Positions 55,551 through 64,000 of a DNA stretch of 64,000 nucleotides are shown piece after piece. The DNA is taken from assembly GCA_022560025.1 (NCBI GenBank), contig JAFISE010000036.1:1-64000 (forward strand), in the 5' to 3' direction. The notes beneath the pieces were generated by a model. That model did no database searches. It was not told the origin of the DNA and saw only the letters and a program-made list of their open reading frames with translations. The first letter of the stretch is position 1, and every line of letters starts with the position of its first letter. The DNA is from Stagonosporopsis chrysanthemi (taxonomy: Eukaryota; Ascomycota; Dothideomycetes; Pleosporales; Didymellaceae). Position numbers and translations under genes: made by a program.

Positions 55551-56180
55551 ATGAATGTAGTCGGCGACATCACTCCACCTCTGGGTCCAACCCAGTTAGC
55601 AGCAGGTCACGCACCTCCGACACCGCCCCACGAATCCGCGCTCGATGACATCTATGGCTCTGCGCCCACCTCACCATTCCTGGATGCGCACGCCTCCGAG
55701 CGCACGCACGAGATGCTGTCGGACCTCCCCTCGCGCCAGCGTGCCCTTGATGCGGATGCCTATCGCGAAGGCCTAGCTTCGGCGAAAGGACAGTACGTGC
55801 AAGAGGGGTTTGATGAGGGTTATGCGCTGGGCGCTGATATAGGGCTGCGCATTGGGTTTATTCTTGGCGTATTGCGAGGCTTCATAGGCGCGTGGAGAGG
55901 ACACAGCCAAGACGTTTACTATGAGATTGTCACGCTGTATGAGGAGGCTCAGAAGGAGCTTGCTGTCGAGCAATTGCTGGGACAGACCTGGGTTGATGAA
56001 GAGGGAATTTGGAAGTGGGAAGTCCACGGTGCGGATGGCGAGGCCACATTCAGAGAAGTAGCGGCGCAGCACCCTGTCGTGAAGAAGTGGGACGATGAGG
56101 TCCAAGAGTTGGCGACACGTTGGGGCGTCGATCTGAAGGCGGTGGAGAAGACGAGTTCAAAGGAGGAAGAGCAGTCATGA
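55551..56180 (+). CDS. YAE1: Yae1-like Fe-S assembly adaptor
   Basis: Intronless, 209 residues. The diagnostic part is a deca-GX3-type repeat with Gly about every four residues: YREGLASAKGQYVQEGFDEG then YALGADIGLRIGFILGVLRG (about residues 62-105). In yeast, Yae1 with Lto1 forms an adaptor that recruits the cytosolic iron-sulfur targeting complex to the ABC protein Rli1/ABCE1, needed for ribosome recycling. A short acidic N-terminus with a PPTPPHE segment precedes the repeat, and a helical charged C-terminus follows. Length is a little above yeast Yae1. Lto1 also carries a GX3 repeat, but Lto1 proteins are usually shorter with a C-terminal Trp, absent here (ends KEEEQS), so Yae1 is preferred. 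Confidence 0.78.
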   Translation: MNVVGDITPPLGPTQLAAGHAPPTPPHESALDDIYGSAPTSPFLDAHASERTHEMLSDLPSRQRALDADAYREGLASAKGQYVQEGFDEGYALGADIGLRIGFILGVLRGFIGAWRGHSQDVYYEIVTLYEEAQKELAVEQLLGQTWVDEEGIWKWEVHGADGEATFREVAAQHPVVKKWDDEVQELATRWGVDLKAVEKTSSKEEEQS

Positions 56181-56688
56181 AGGATGAGGCGAGCACGTTT
56201 CTAATGCTACCAAGATGCAGACTGCCGCTCATGCCGAGTCTGTTAGTGGCAGTCGAGCCACCTTCTCGTCGACACCAGCACGCTCCATGTTACAGTGGCT
56301 GTCTCTGCGCGCTCCGCCCGCCCTGAACCGCAAGTTCCAGAGGAGAGGCAGTGGGCTTTCTCAAGGTTTCAGAGATACAGCTGAAGACACCTTTGGTGCT
56401 AAGCCTTGTCGAGGCTCCTTTGCTCGATGCTGAAAGATGCGGATCACACAACAGGCATGCTGTGTCAGCCTTGTGGAAGTCCACCGCCGGCCTACGGACT
56501 TGTGACTGATAGCACGGTGTTATCGGTCTGGCCGCGTCGGCGGTCGGCATACCGCACAGACCAAGAGATTGTACTGAATATGCCGTCATGACTTCCGATA
56601 GCAAACAAAGTCGGTTGCCTCAAATCAGCATGATCTTGCCTCATAGTCTGTTTGCGCATAATTTACTGACCTTTGCTCTGCGACAGCC
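56181..56688. other. Intergenic: YAE1 3' UTR and MCP2 promoter
   Basis: About 500 bp between two plus-strand genes. No gene seen; a minus-strand frame of about 100 codons lacks any domain. Confidence 0.45.
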
Positions 56689-58698
56689 ATGATCCATGGC
56701 CTGCTCGCTCTGCGACGAGCGCCTGCACTCAATGCCGCCTCGCAGCTAGCATGCTCACGCCTCGCCCCGGCGCGATCACCAACCGCCCTCGTGCGTCGCC
56801 TACAATCGCAAGCATGGGAGCCTCTTCGCCCGCCAAACCCAGCCGATCTGCCCAAACCGAGGATTCGCAAGACAAAGCCGCCCTTCACGAAGCGAAAATG
56901 GGTACGCCGCCTCGCGGTTGTCTCCGCGCTCGTCGGCGTTGGCTACGCCATTGATAGACAATTTTACGCCTCTTCGGTCACCAGATCCCTCCGCACTTTT
57001 AAGACTGGTCTTGTCATCGGTCTTGACTACAAAATCAACTTTCGCGCCCACCCTCCGTTCGCTAATAGCGTCGAAGACGTGCACAATCGTAACGCAGAGC
57101 GCATCTTCAACTTGCTGCGGTACAATGGCGGGCTTTACTTGAAGATTGGGCAGGCGATTGCCATGCAAAGTGCTATTCTGCCGCCCTCGTTCCAGAAGAT
57201 GTTTGCAAAGATGTTCGATGACGCGCCGCAGAACGAGTGGTGGGAAGTTGAGAAAGTGGTTCGGGAAGACTTTGGAAAGAGCGTGGAAGAAGTGTTCGGT
57301 GTGAGCTTCTCACAAGACCAGACACCGGGCAAAGGCGTTATGGAGAAGACGGCGCGTGCGAGTGCAAGTGTTGCACAGGTACACTGGGCGCGCCTCGCCG
57401 ACGGCAGGGAGGTTGCAATCAAGATCCAGAAACGGGAGATCGCGTCGCAGGTCGGCTGGGATCTTTGGGCGTTCAAGGTCGTCGCGAAGGCGTACACGTG
57501 GTGGTTCGGCATTCCCGTGTACACGCTTGTGCCCTACATCTCTGAGCGCCTAATGCTCGAGACCGATTTCGAGAACGAGGCAGACAACGGCGAGGAAATG
57601 CGGCGGCTTGTCGCCGGGGAACCACGACTTAACGGCAGGGTCTACATCCCCCAAGTCTACCGCGAGCTCTCAAGCAAGCGCGTTATGACCGCTGAATGGA
57701 TCGAAGGTGTGCGCCTCTGGGATAAAGAAGGCATCACAAATAAATGGCGAGGCGGTTGGCGACGCGGCTCTCCTGGCGCTGGAGGTGTTCAACTCGCTCC
57801 CATTCCCGCAGGCACAGCCTTTGACCCCGACGTCCCCGCCGATGCGCCCAAAACCGAGATCATCAAGCCCACCCGCAAGTCCTGGAAAGGCAAAGACGGC
57901 AAGGGCGGGCTAGGCGTCAGTCTCAAGACCACAATGAACACCATCGTCGACCTCTTCTCTGCGCAAATGTTCCTCTGGGGCCTCGTCCACTGCGACCCCC
58001 ACCCAGGCAACATCTTCATCCGGCGCCTTCCCTCAGGCCAACCTGAAGTGGTTCTAATTGACCATGGCCTATACATCCGCATGAACCCGCAATTCCGGCA
58101 CCAATACGCGCTCTTCTGGAAATCCCTACTCGCCTTCGATAACACCACCATCACCGAGATCGCCACCTCGTGGGGCGCAAACAACCCAGACATCTTCGCC
58201 AGCGCGACACTCATGCGCCCTTACCAGGGTGGCGACAAGCGCGTCATCGAGGAGATCAAGAAGGGCGTCGCCGGCAAAGACGCCGCAGAGCGCGCCTACG
58301 ACATGCAAGTCAAGGGCCGCGACGCCATCAAGTCCATCCTCGGCGACGACAAAAAGTGGCCCCAGGAGCTGATTTTCATCGGCCGCAACCTGCGCATCGT
58401 TCAGGGTAACAACCAGTTCCTCGGGTCGCCTGTCAACAGGGTCAAGATCACGGGCTTGTGGGCCAGCAGAGCCCTGGCCGAGAGCAAGGAGCTGTCCGCT
58501 GGCGAACGGTGGACGAATTGGGTCAAGCACCTGCGCTTCCGCATTGTGCTACTGCTCAGCGACGGCGTGTTTTGGTGGTCGAAGCTCAAGCAGGCGCTTG
58601 GGGCTGAGCGGGGGTTGGAGGACATTCTCGAGGAGCAGATGAAGACCATGGCCAAGGATTTTGGGGTTGAGTTGAACCATGGGGTTTTCGAGGGGTAG
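56689..58698 (+). CDS. MCP2: Mitochondrial UbiB/ABC1-family atypical kinase, Mcp2/ADCK1-like
   Basis: Intronless, 669 residues. The Arg/Ala/Ser-rich N-terminus (LALRRAPALNAASQLACSRL) is a plausible mitochondrial presequence, and RRLAVVSALVGVGYAID is a likely membrane helix. UbiB hallmarks are present: LLRYNGGLYLKIGQAIAMQS (KxGQ, about 151-154), the Ala-rich loop ARASASVAQVHWARL with VAIKIQ as the ATP lysine, VHCDPHPGNIFIRR (about 433) and VLIDHGLY (about 458, DHG in place of DFG). Mcp2 in yeast acts in mitochondrial lipid homeostasis and coenzyme Q distribution. A poorly conserved, Gly/Pro/Lys-rich insertion of roughly 65 residues (about 350-415) sits between WIEGVRLWDKEG and TIVDLFSAQMF. The C-terminal part includes the conserved INFR-like LRIVQGNNQFLGSPVNR. 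Coq8 is excluded by the KxGQ neighbourhood and membrane start. Confidence 0.87.
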   Translation: MIHGLLALRRAPALNAASQLACSRLAPARSPTALVRRLQSQAWEPLRPPNPADLPKPRIRKTKPPFTKRKWVRRLAVVSALVGVGYAIDRQFYASSVTRSLRTFKTGLVIGLDYKINFRAHPPFANSVEDVHNRNAERIFNLLRYNGGLYLKIGQAIAMQSAILPPSFQKMFAKMFDDAPQNEWWEVEKVVREDFGKSVEEVFGVSFSQDQTPGKGVMEKTARASASVAQVHWARLADGREVAIKIQKREIASQVGWDLWAFKVVAKAYTWWFGIPVYTLVPYISERLMLETDFENEADNGEEMRRLVAGEPRLNGRVYIPQVYRELSSKRVMTAEWIEGVRLWDKEGITNKWRGGWRRGSPGAGGVQLAPIPAGTAFDPDVPADAPKTEIIKPTRKSWKGKDGKGGLGVSLKTTMNTIVDLFSAQMFLWGLVHCDPHPGNIFIRRLPSGQPEVVLIDHGLYIRMNPQFRHQYALFWKSLLAFDNTTITEIATSWGANNPDIFASATLMRPYQGGDKRVIEEIKKGVAGKDAAERAYDMQVKGRDAIKSILGDDKKWPQELIFIGRNLRIVQGNNQFLGSPVNRVKITGLWASRALAESKELSAGERWTNWVKHLRFRIVLLLSDGVFWWSKLKQALGAERGLEDILEEQMKTMAKDFGVELNHGVFEG

Positions 58699-59883
58699 AC
58701 GAGCTTGCGTGGGTAGGTCAGCGTAGGGACAGAAGTGTATAGAAGCGTTGAACGCTCGTATCATTCGGCAGCATCAGCATTTTGCTCGTTCATCACTACT
58801 GCTTGTCTGTTTGTGGGTCAAGTACTTCTTACAACGTACCGTGCTCCGTCTACACCCCACCCCCCTCCTTCCTTCTTTCAGTTCCTACTCATTGCCCCAC
58901 CCCTTTCATCATCCCGAGTCGCGAGCGCCATTCAACCCCTCCAACAACCCATTCGACTGTCCTCGTCAACAAGCACCACCAACTCACTCTGGGGTGCGAC
59001 GCTAGCTTACTGGCAGTCACTTGCAGTTCTCTACTCGGACCTTTGGACGCGCCGGGTTGACACATGTCGCCGACGCCAACGTGATGTGCAACTTGCAGAT
59101 TGAACTTTTAGGATCAGATTGGTTGAAATCTGACACAGCATCTGCGGGCTGGTACCTGATCATGTTGGATGGTGTGTGTCTGTGTGTCTGTGTGTCGAGC
59201 GGGTCCTCCTCCACCTCCTTATGTATATCAGAATGGTTGGCATGGACAGTGTCTCGCCGACACCGTCATAGACGAGTACAAGATGAGTTTACCGTTGATC
59301 TGACGAAGACGTTGATGGTGCCGCGAATGGTGCAATATGTATGAGGTCTGGTCGATTCAATGCTGCCGACCACTGAAACAGAGAATATCGGATGTAGTGA
59401 GATATTGTTCAGGGAAAAAAAGAGCCTGCTTCTTGGTCGTGTTTCTGTACAGCGACAACCAATGACTTCACACCCAACACTCAAAAATAGTTATATCGAC
59501 ATATTCTTCTACTTTTGCCCTTCTGCAGGCACTATGTATCCTTTCCAAAGCTAAGGTCGCCGGCACAGCGCTCACGCCGGTACAAGAGAGAGCGCCAAGA
59601 AGCGCCCGTGAACAGACAAACGAGACAAAAACTAGTGGTAATCCAATTTCCCCTTGGCAAGAAATGAAGTTAAGGAAATGCGACAGATATACAGCAGGAG
59701 GTTGACATATCCACCGGGAATCGAGGTATTATACAACGTATCTTGGCCGGCCTTCTGAAATAGTGAGAGGGATACGAGGGGGTGCGGCGAGGAGGGTGGT
59801 GGATATGGCGGTGGCGCGGTTTGAGGTAGGAGACGCTCGGGGTGGCATAGGACGTTGTAGAGCTAGATTCAAGACGCAGACGT
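58699..59883. other. Convergent 3' region, no gene recognised
   Basis: About 1.2 kb between the convergent ends of MCP2 and the syntaxin gene. Holds a three-copy TGTGTGTC octamer array (59173-59196). Short frames on both strands lack domains. Confidence 0.45.
59173..59196. repeat. Perfect three-copy TGTGTGTC array
   Basis: Three exact head-to-tail copies of an 8 bp unit in non-coding DNA. Too short for more than a microsatellite call. Confidence 0.85.
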
Positions 59884-60960
59884 CTAGCTGCCGGTGGCAG
59901 CCTTGTTGACCTGTGTGACAACAACAACGACGACGACGATGACGATGATGATGAGCAGGACGATGAGAAGGCACCACCACTTCTTGCGGTTCCTACTACG
60001 GGCCTTCTCGATTGCGCCACCGATCTCGACATTGGCCTGGACAACGTTGTCGTGGATCTCTTCACCCTTCTGCTCGATGTTGGCGACGAGGGGCTCCTGC
60101 TGCTGAACGATCTGATCGAGGTCCTGGAATAGCTGGGCAAGCTCAACCATCTGGCGCTCGATGTTCTGGATGGCCTCGTGGCGCTCCTTGACGTTGCGGA
60201 GGGTGGACGAAGCTTGGCCGCGGCGGTCTGAGTTAAGCAGCTATGGAGTTTGTTAGTAATACCGCCTCAGAGGATGGGAAAGTCAACACATACAGCTTGC
60301 TGGAAGATGGGCGCATCGGGATCAGCGACAGCCTCCCGGACCTCCTCTTCGGTCGCATCTGGGCGCACAATACGGTACTGGCGCTCGGCAGCGGCCTGCG
60401 AGTCTCGCCTGAAGTCGGCTTCGAGAGTCTGGTACTTGTTGATGGTGGCCTTGAGCCTGCGGTCGACCTTTCCAACCTGTGGCGCGTTCCTGGGGCTGCC
60501 AGACTCAGGCTTGCTCTTGATGTTCTTGACGCGGCTAACAAGGCCGCGGTAGCCTGTCATGATCTGTGTGCTAAGGTTGTTGATTTCGCCAGAGGGCATG
60601 TCTGGGCGGGCCAGCACCTGCCTAAAGACGCGCTCCAGGTCAGCGAGCTGGCCATCGAGGTCGTCGAGAGCACGGTCGACATCGCGGCACTCGTTGAGAA
60701 TGGCATTGGGGTCGGCGCTGGCAGCAGGCTGGCCGCCGTAGTTCTGCATCTCTAGCCCAGCTGGGGGTAGTCAGCAGCCTGATCAGCCTGAAGGGGTGCA
60801 ATTGAGACGTACGGTCGTCGTAAGCGCCCTGAGAGTAGTTGTTGTAGCGGCCGCCCTGGGCGCCGTCATTGCGCTGGTCGTACGGGTTGGCGCCGTAGCC
60901 GTCGATCTGGTTGTAACCGCTGTTGCCGTACTGTTCGTTCATTTCCGTCAGCTTCGACAT
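59884..60960 (-). CDS. SSO1: Plasma-membrane t-SNARE, syntaxin of the Sso1/Sso2 type
   Basis: Drives fusion of exocytic vesicles with the plasma membrane. Three exons: 60813-60960, 60294-60760 and 59884-60240; introns 52 and 53 bp with donors GTACGT and GTATGT; 323 residues. The N-terminal 50 residues are rich in Asn, Tyr, Gly and Gln (MNEQYGNSGYNQIDGYGANP). Residues of about 70-215 form the Habc bundle (ECRDVDRALDDLDGQLADLE). The SNARE motif (about 230-290) is ERQMVELAQLFQDLDQIVQQ with the zero-layer Gln in the QQQEPLVANIE part, marking a Qa SNARE. A basic RNRKKWW precedes a tail anchor of Leu/Ile/Val residues encoded by a GTC/ATC trinucleotide run, with a short lumenal end VNKAATGS. Vacuolar or endosomal syntaxins are less likely given the tail and Habc. 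Confidence 0.88.
59916..59955. repeat. Trinucleotide (ACA/ACG/ATG) repeat coding for the syntaxin anchor
   Basis: On the plus strand the run reads (CAA)n(CGA)n(TGA)n-like triplets; on the coding strand these are ATC, GTC and GTT codons for consecutive Ile and Val in the membrane anchor. An in-frame microsatellite in a coding exon. Confidence 0.75.
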
Positions 60961-62806
60961 CGAGGTGAGATGACAAGAGGGTGGTGCAGAAGCAAGGGTG
61001 GAAGGGAGTAGTAAGGAAGCTGCGATTGCGCGCAGCAACGAGGAATAATACTTACACTCATGATGAAACAGGCGCCGTGTGGTGTGTGGGTGTGTGTAGG
61101 GACCCCTTGAGACAGCCGCACCCAAGCAGTTCAGAGATTCGACGTGCGAGACAGGGAAATGCCGACTGCAGCGAGCAGCGAAGATATGTATGTGCAGGTG
61201 GAGGTGGAGGATATGTAGAGATCAGCGCAACTGCGGTGTAAGAGGCAGCGGTCAACGTAGATATGTTTGAAGTTTCAGCATCCCCGACCCGTTTGCTTTC
61301 ATGGGGCTGAGAGCTCACCACAGACCGCGCCCCGTTGAACAGCCTAGCCGCAACGGGCTGGCGTTGGCGCGTGTGGATCTCGCCGCAGCAGCTCCAGCAG
61401 CTCACAGCAGCACTCTAAAATTGGACGCACCCTTTGCGTGTTCAAATTGTACCGACCGCATGGTGGCGAGATTACGCGGCGACATGTCGCTCACGCCTCT
61501 CTCCCTTTCTGCAACTGTGCCTCGTAGAAGCAACTGCGCACATGGTCCGGTCGACACGGAGTCGGACTTGTTCCAAACTCACCGCTGCGGCGTTCGCAAT
61601 CAGGGTCCCTCCTACGCTAGCCCTGCAAGGCTGAAAGCTGCTACAGCACGCTTACGGTTCAGCTCCATCTCTGACGTTGCTGGTTGGGCCAACGAACACT
61701 TGCCGCAGATGGCTGCTTCTACACGTGACAATTCATGCACTTCTCCGCACCCCTTCTGGAGGAGGCTGGCTGGGTGCGGCATGTCGCTGCTTCTTAGGCA
61801 CGCTAGCACCTCTCTCTCTTTGCATAGCTGAGCTGTCACGAACCTCGCTCCTGCTTTGGCATTGAGCTCGCGTCCAGAGTTTGTCTCGGAAGCTTAACGC
61901 GACGGACCATGGGCAGCTTTCTCTGACGCTCTGAACACGGCAGCCATGCACAGAGCTGCTGCCTGCATTGTTCAATGGTTGCTTCCTCATCTTGCCCTTC
62001 AAGCAAGCCCCTCCAAAGTCAGCCTCGCAACACAGTGCTGTCAGCCACCACTCCAGATGGTCAGTCCTGGACATCTTCAGTCAAGCACAGGCATGCCCAA
62101 AGGATCTCAATCTGGATGTACAGCTCATGCTCCTTTTTGCATACTCATGTTGCCGTGGCTTGAGCACATCTCGAGATATAGGACGTACGAATTCCAGGCG
62201 CGATTGACGCTGGCGGATCTGCTTTAATTCCCCTCAAAGCGTCTTGCTTACTTGCGGCTCAACAGGCCACTGATCAAGTCTCTACACGAGCAATTATACA
62301 GAACAACTCTACAACGTGCGCGCACGTCGGCCATGTACAAACTGATCACGTTCGCAAGATTGGTCGGCTTTCTCTGCGATTCACCTCCATATCAGACCGT
62401 GAGTCCCCGAAGATCTCAGCTAGCATACGTTGTAGCTTTCATAGCTTTCGTTCGCGCTTCGGATATGTCAGCGATAGTGGCGTTGACAGGGACGGCAGGT
62501 GTCAGAAATAAGATCGAAGCCGCACACCCCTATTTTAAGAGTTTACATTGCCCCACCACCCTTCGCTAATGTGACATTTCATCTTCAACTTGCGTCCGAA
62601 CTTGATGAACCATGGCATACAATCAATGATGCTCAAGTCTCAACCTTATGGCCCGAATTGATGTTCGCGGCCTTCGGTATGCCCTGGACCTACCTGCCCC
62701 AGCCTGATTTGGGCAGACCTCGGAACATAGCTCGCAAGGTTCATATACCATTGATCGAAGAACCGGGCTCGGATCGTAGTAGATGCTCCACTGAAGACGA
62801 CTCAAA
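60961..62806. other. Intergenic, no gene recognised
   Basis: About 1.85 kb between the divergent syntaxin (minus) and HET-domain (plus) genes. Left 300 bp look like the syntaxin promoter and leader. Open frames of up to 176 codons (for example 61301-61831) give Ser/Arg/Ala-rich sequence with no domain. No transposon or RNA gene seen. Confidence 0.45.
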
Positions 62807-64000
62807 ATGAAGATCAAGCTGCCATTTACGACCGTAGCCTACCGGCATGAGCCACTGCGCTACTGGGAACAAGAAATACGCCTCCTCAAAGTAATACAAG
62901 GTAATGAAGGCCCTGTGCGCTGCACTATGGTAACATTCAGTCTGAAGGCACTACCAGAGTATGCGGCGTTGTCGTACACCTGGGGTCCTGAACACCCAAC
63001 CTACACCGTCCTCGTCAACGGCAAGCCGTTATCCGTCCGGCAGAACCTCTTCGACTTTTTGCAAGAAATTCGTCACAGGAAAGAAGAGTTTTTCTTCATT
63101 GATCAGATCTGCATTGATCAATCCAACCACTCAGAACGAAACAACCAGGTTCAGCTGATGTCCAAAATCTACAGCAAGTGCCAATATGTCCTATTGTGGC
63201 TCAACGACAAGGAAGGACAATGTGCAGAAGCAGCGAGAGAATTCATTCGGCTTTCCAACATCAATGCACTTGCAAGATTGCTGAGCAACGATTATTTCGG
63301 CCGCCTGTGGATCGTGCAAGAGTTGCTCCTCGCAAGCTCCATCCGCGTCTTCACAGCTGGACACCTATGGCTCGATTGGGAAACAATATGGTCTATTACA
63401 AAGAATATCAACCTTGGCAATGTTCAATTGACAGCCAAAGAATCGGCAGCGTGGAAACGCGTTCTGCCGAACACTCAGAAGCTCGTCCGCATGACGGGAA
63501 ACGGCGGCCAAAGGAAGGAATCGAAAGAGCTGCTGGACATCTTGAGCTTCAGCGCCAACATCTGCCAGGAACCCCGAGATAAAGTGTACGGGCTGATGAG
63601 CCTCTTTGAAGTCGAGTATCAACTCGACGTCAATTACCAAAAGCCAATATATGATGTCTACATAGATGTAGTGATGGCTCTGCACAGCATCATCAAATTT
63701 GAGCTCAACCAGGGTTATTTGCAGTGGCTCAAAGCGACAGAGCAATTGGGCGCCAATATGGGCATACACAGTCTCGACGTGGCGGCGCTATTTGCTTTCC
63801 TGGGACTCGTCTTGCCACCGCAAGCATACATGGCCAAGCGTGTTGGCACATATGGTCCTTCCTTAGTGTCAGCCATCAGCGTGGAAGTCAAGATGAAAAA
63901 GACCGGACTCCGGCAAAATCCCAGTCAAGACAGTCTAGCCCAGAGCAAGAATAGCCTTGCAAGAGCCGACGAAGGAGTTCGAACTATGATTGAGAACGCA
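62807..64000 (+). CDS. HET-domain (heterokaryon incompatibility) protein, 3' truncated by window
   Basis: An open frame of 398 codons from ATG at 62807 to the window edge with no stop or need for introns. The HET domain fills the N-terminal 160 residues: LPEYAALSYTWGPEHPTYTV (the YxALSYxWG motif), FFFIDQICIDQSNHSERNNQ followed by VQLMSKIY, VLLWLNDKEG, and FGRLWIVQELLLASSIRVF; EPRDKVYGLMSLFEV comes later. HET proteins mediate non-self recognition and programmed cell death when incompatible fungal strains fuse. The start is supported by an AAAATGAAG context and the usual short lead (PLRYWEQEIRLLKV) before the first motif. C-terminal domains, which often decide recognition, lie beyond the window. 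The family is often expanded, polymorphic and located in gene-poor regions, as here. Confidence 0.9.
   Translation, partial: MKIKLPFTTVAYRHEPLRYWEQEIRLLKVIQGNEGPVRCTMVTFSLKALPEYAALSYTWGPEHPTYTVLVNGKPLSVRQNLFDFLQEIRHRKEEFFFIDQICIDQSNHSERNNQVQLMSKIYSKCQYVLLWLNDKEGQCAEAAREFIRLSNINALARLLSNDYFGRLWIVQELLLASSIRVFTAGHLWLDWETIWSITKNINLGNVQLTAKESAAWKRVLPNTQKLVRMTGNGGQRKESKELLDILSFSANICQEPRDKVYGLMSLFEVEYQLDVNYQKPIYDVYIDVVMALHSIIKFELNQGYLQWLKATEQLGANMGIHSLDVAALFAFLGLVLPPQAYMAKRVGTYGPSLVSAISVEVKMKKTGLRQNPSQDSLAQSKNSLARADEGVRTMIENA

Noticed and set aside
61301..61831. 176-codon frame between the syntaxin and HET genes
   Set aside because: Ser/Ala/Arg-rich, no domain and overlapped by equally long frames on the other strand.
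1..64000. tRNA genes, rRNA, CRISPR arrays and transposons
   Set aside because: I looked for cloverleaf-type arms and T-loop consensus, regularly spaced repeats, and transposase or reverse-transcriptase motifs, and saw none I could support. A tRNAscan or repeat search would be decisive.

Overview
This is a stretch of nuclear genome from a filamentous ascomycete (Pezizomycotina; a Dothideomycete is my best but weak guess). Evidence: spliceosomal introns of about 44-180 bp, mostly GT-AG with CTAAC/CTGAC-type branch sites just before the acceptor; single-gene transcription units on both strands; and fungal families such as mitofissin/Atg44, GPC acyltransferase, Cet1-type RNA triphosphatase and a HET-domain protein. 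There are no operons. I saw no rRNA, tRNA, CRISPR array or intact transposon.

Layout. 1-5.8 kb: 3' part of a MAPEG-family gene behind a poly-C tract, a secreted EthD-like protein, the DNA-repair protein NBS1, and a four-exon 74-residue mitofissin (ATG44) gene. 7-17 kb is dense housekeeping: pyruvate kinase, mRNA-capping 5'-triphosphatase (CET1), proteasome subunit RPN2 and haem O synthase COX10. 17-24 kb: cohesin SMC1 (minus) divergent from GPC1 (plus), then a GFA-domain protein. 25-34 kb is looser: a vacuolar-type MFS transporter, a TPR/MYND/SET protein divergent from a LisH-WD40 protein, and an RRM protein. 34-45 kb is gene-poor; two blocks of 3.4 and 3.8 kb without convincing genes flank a five-exon monocarboxylate-type MFS transporter and THO1. 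45-61 kb: a 1,565-residue disordered protein with a C-terminal methyltransferase-like domain, a membrane-anchored ZZ/EF-hand protein, a short-chain dehydrogenase, YAE1, an MCP2-type UbiB-family kinase and an Sso-type syntaxin. A HET-domain gene runs off the right edge.

Functional links. Most genes are unrelated neighbours. Mitochondrial themes recur (ATG44, COX10, MCP2), as do chromosome maintenance (NBS1, SMC1) and mRNA handling (CET1, THO1, the RRM protein). SMC1 and GPC1 share a 604 bp divergent promoter with two ACGCGT cell-cycle boxes.

Most notable points: very short first coding exons in several genes (6 nt in ATG44, possibly 6 nt in the SET gene, 11 nt in pyruvate kinase); two in-phase donors in pyruvate kinase that would give proteins differing by 18 residues at the N-terminus; two candidate GC-AG introns; and a trinucleotide repeat that encodes the syntaxin membrane anchor. 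I did not find a clearly undescribed multi-gene system. Exon boundaries come from reading splice signals and frame continuity by eye, not from transcripts.
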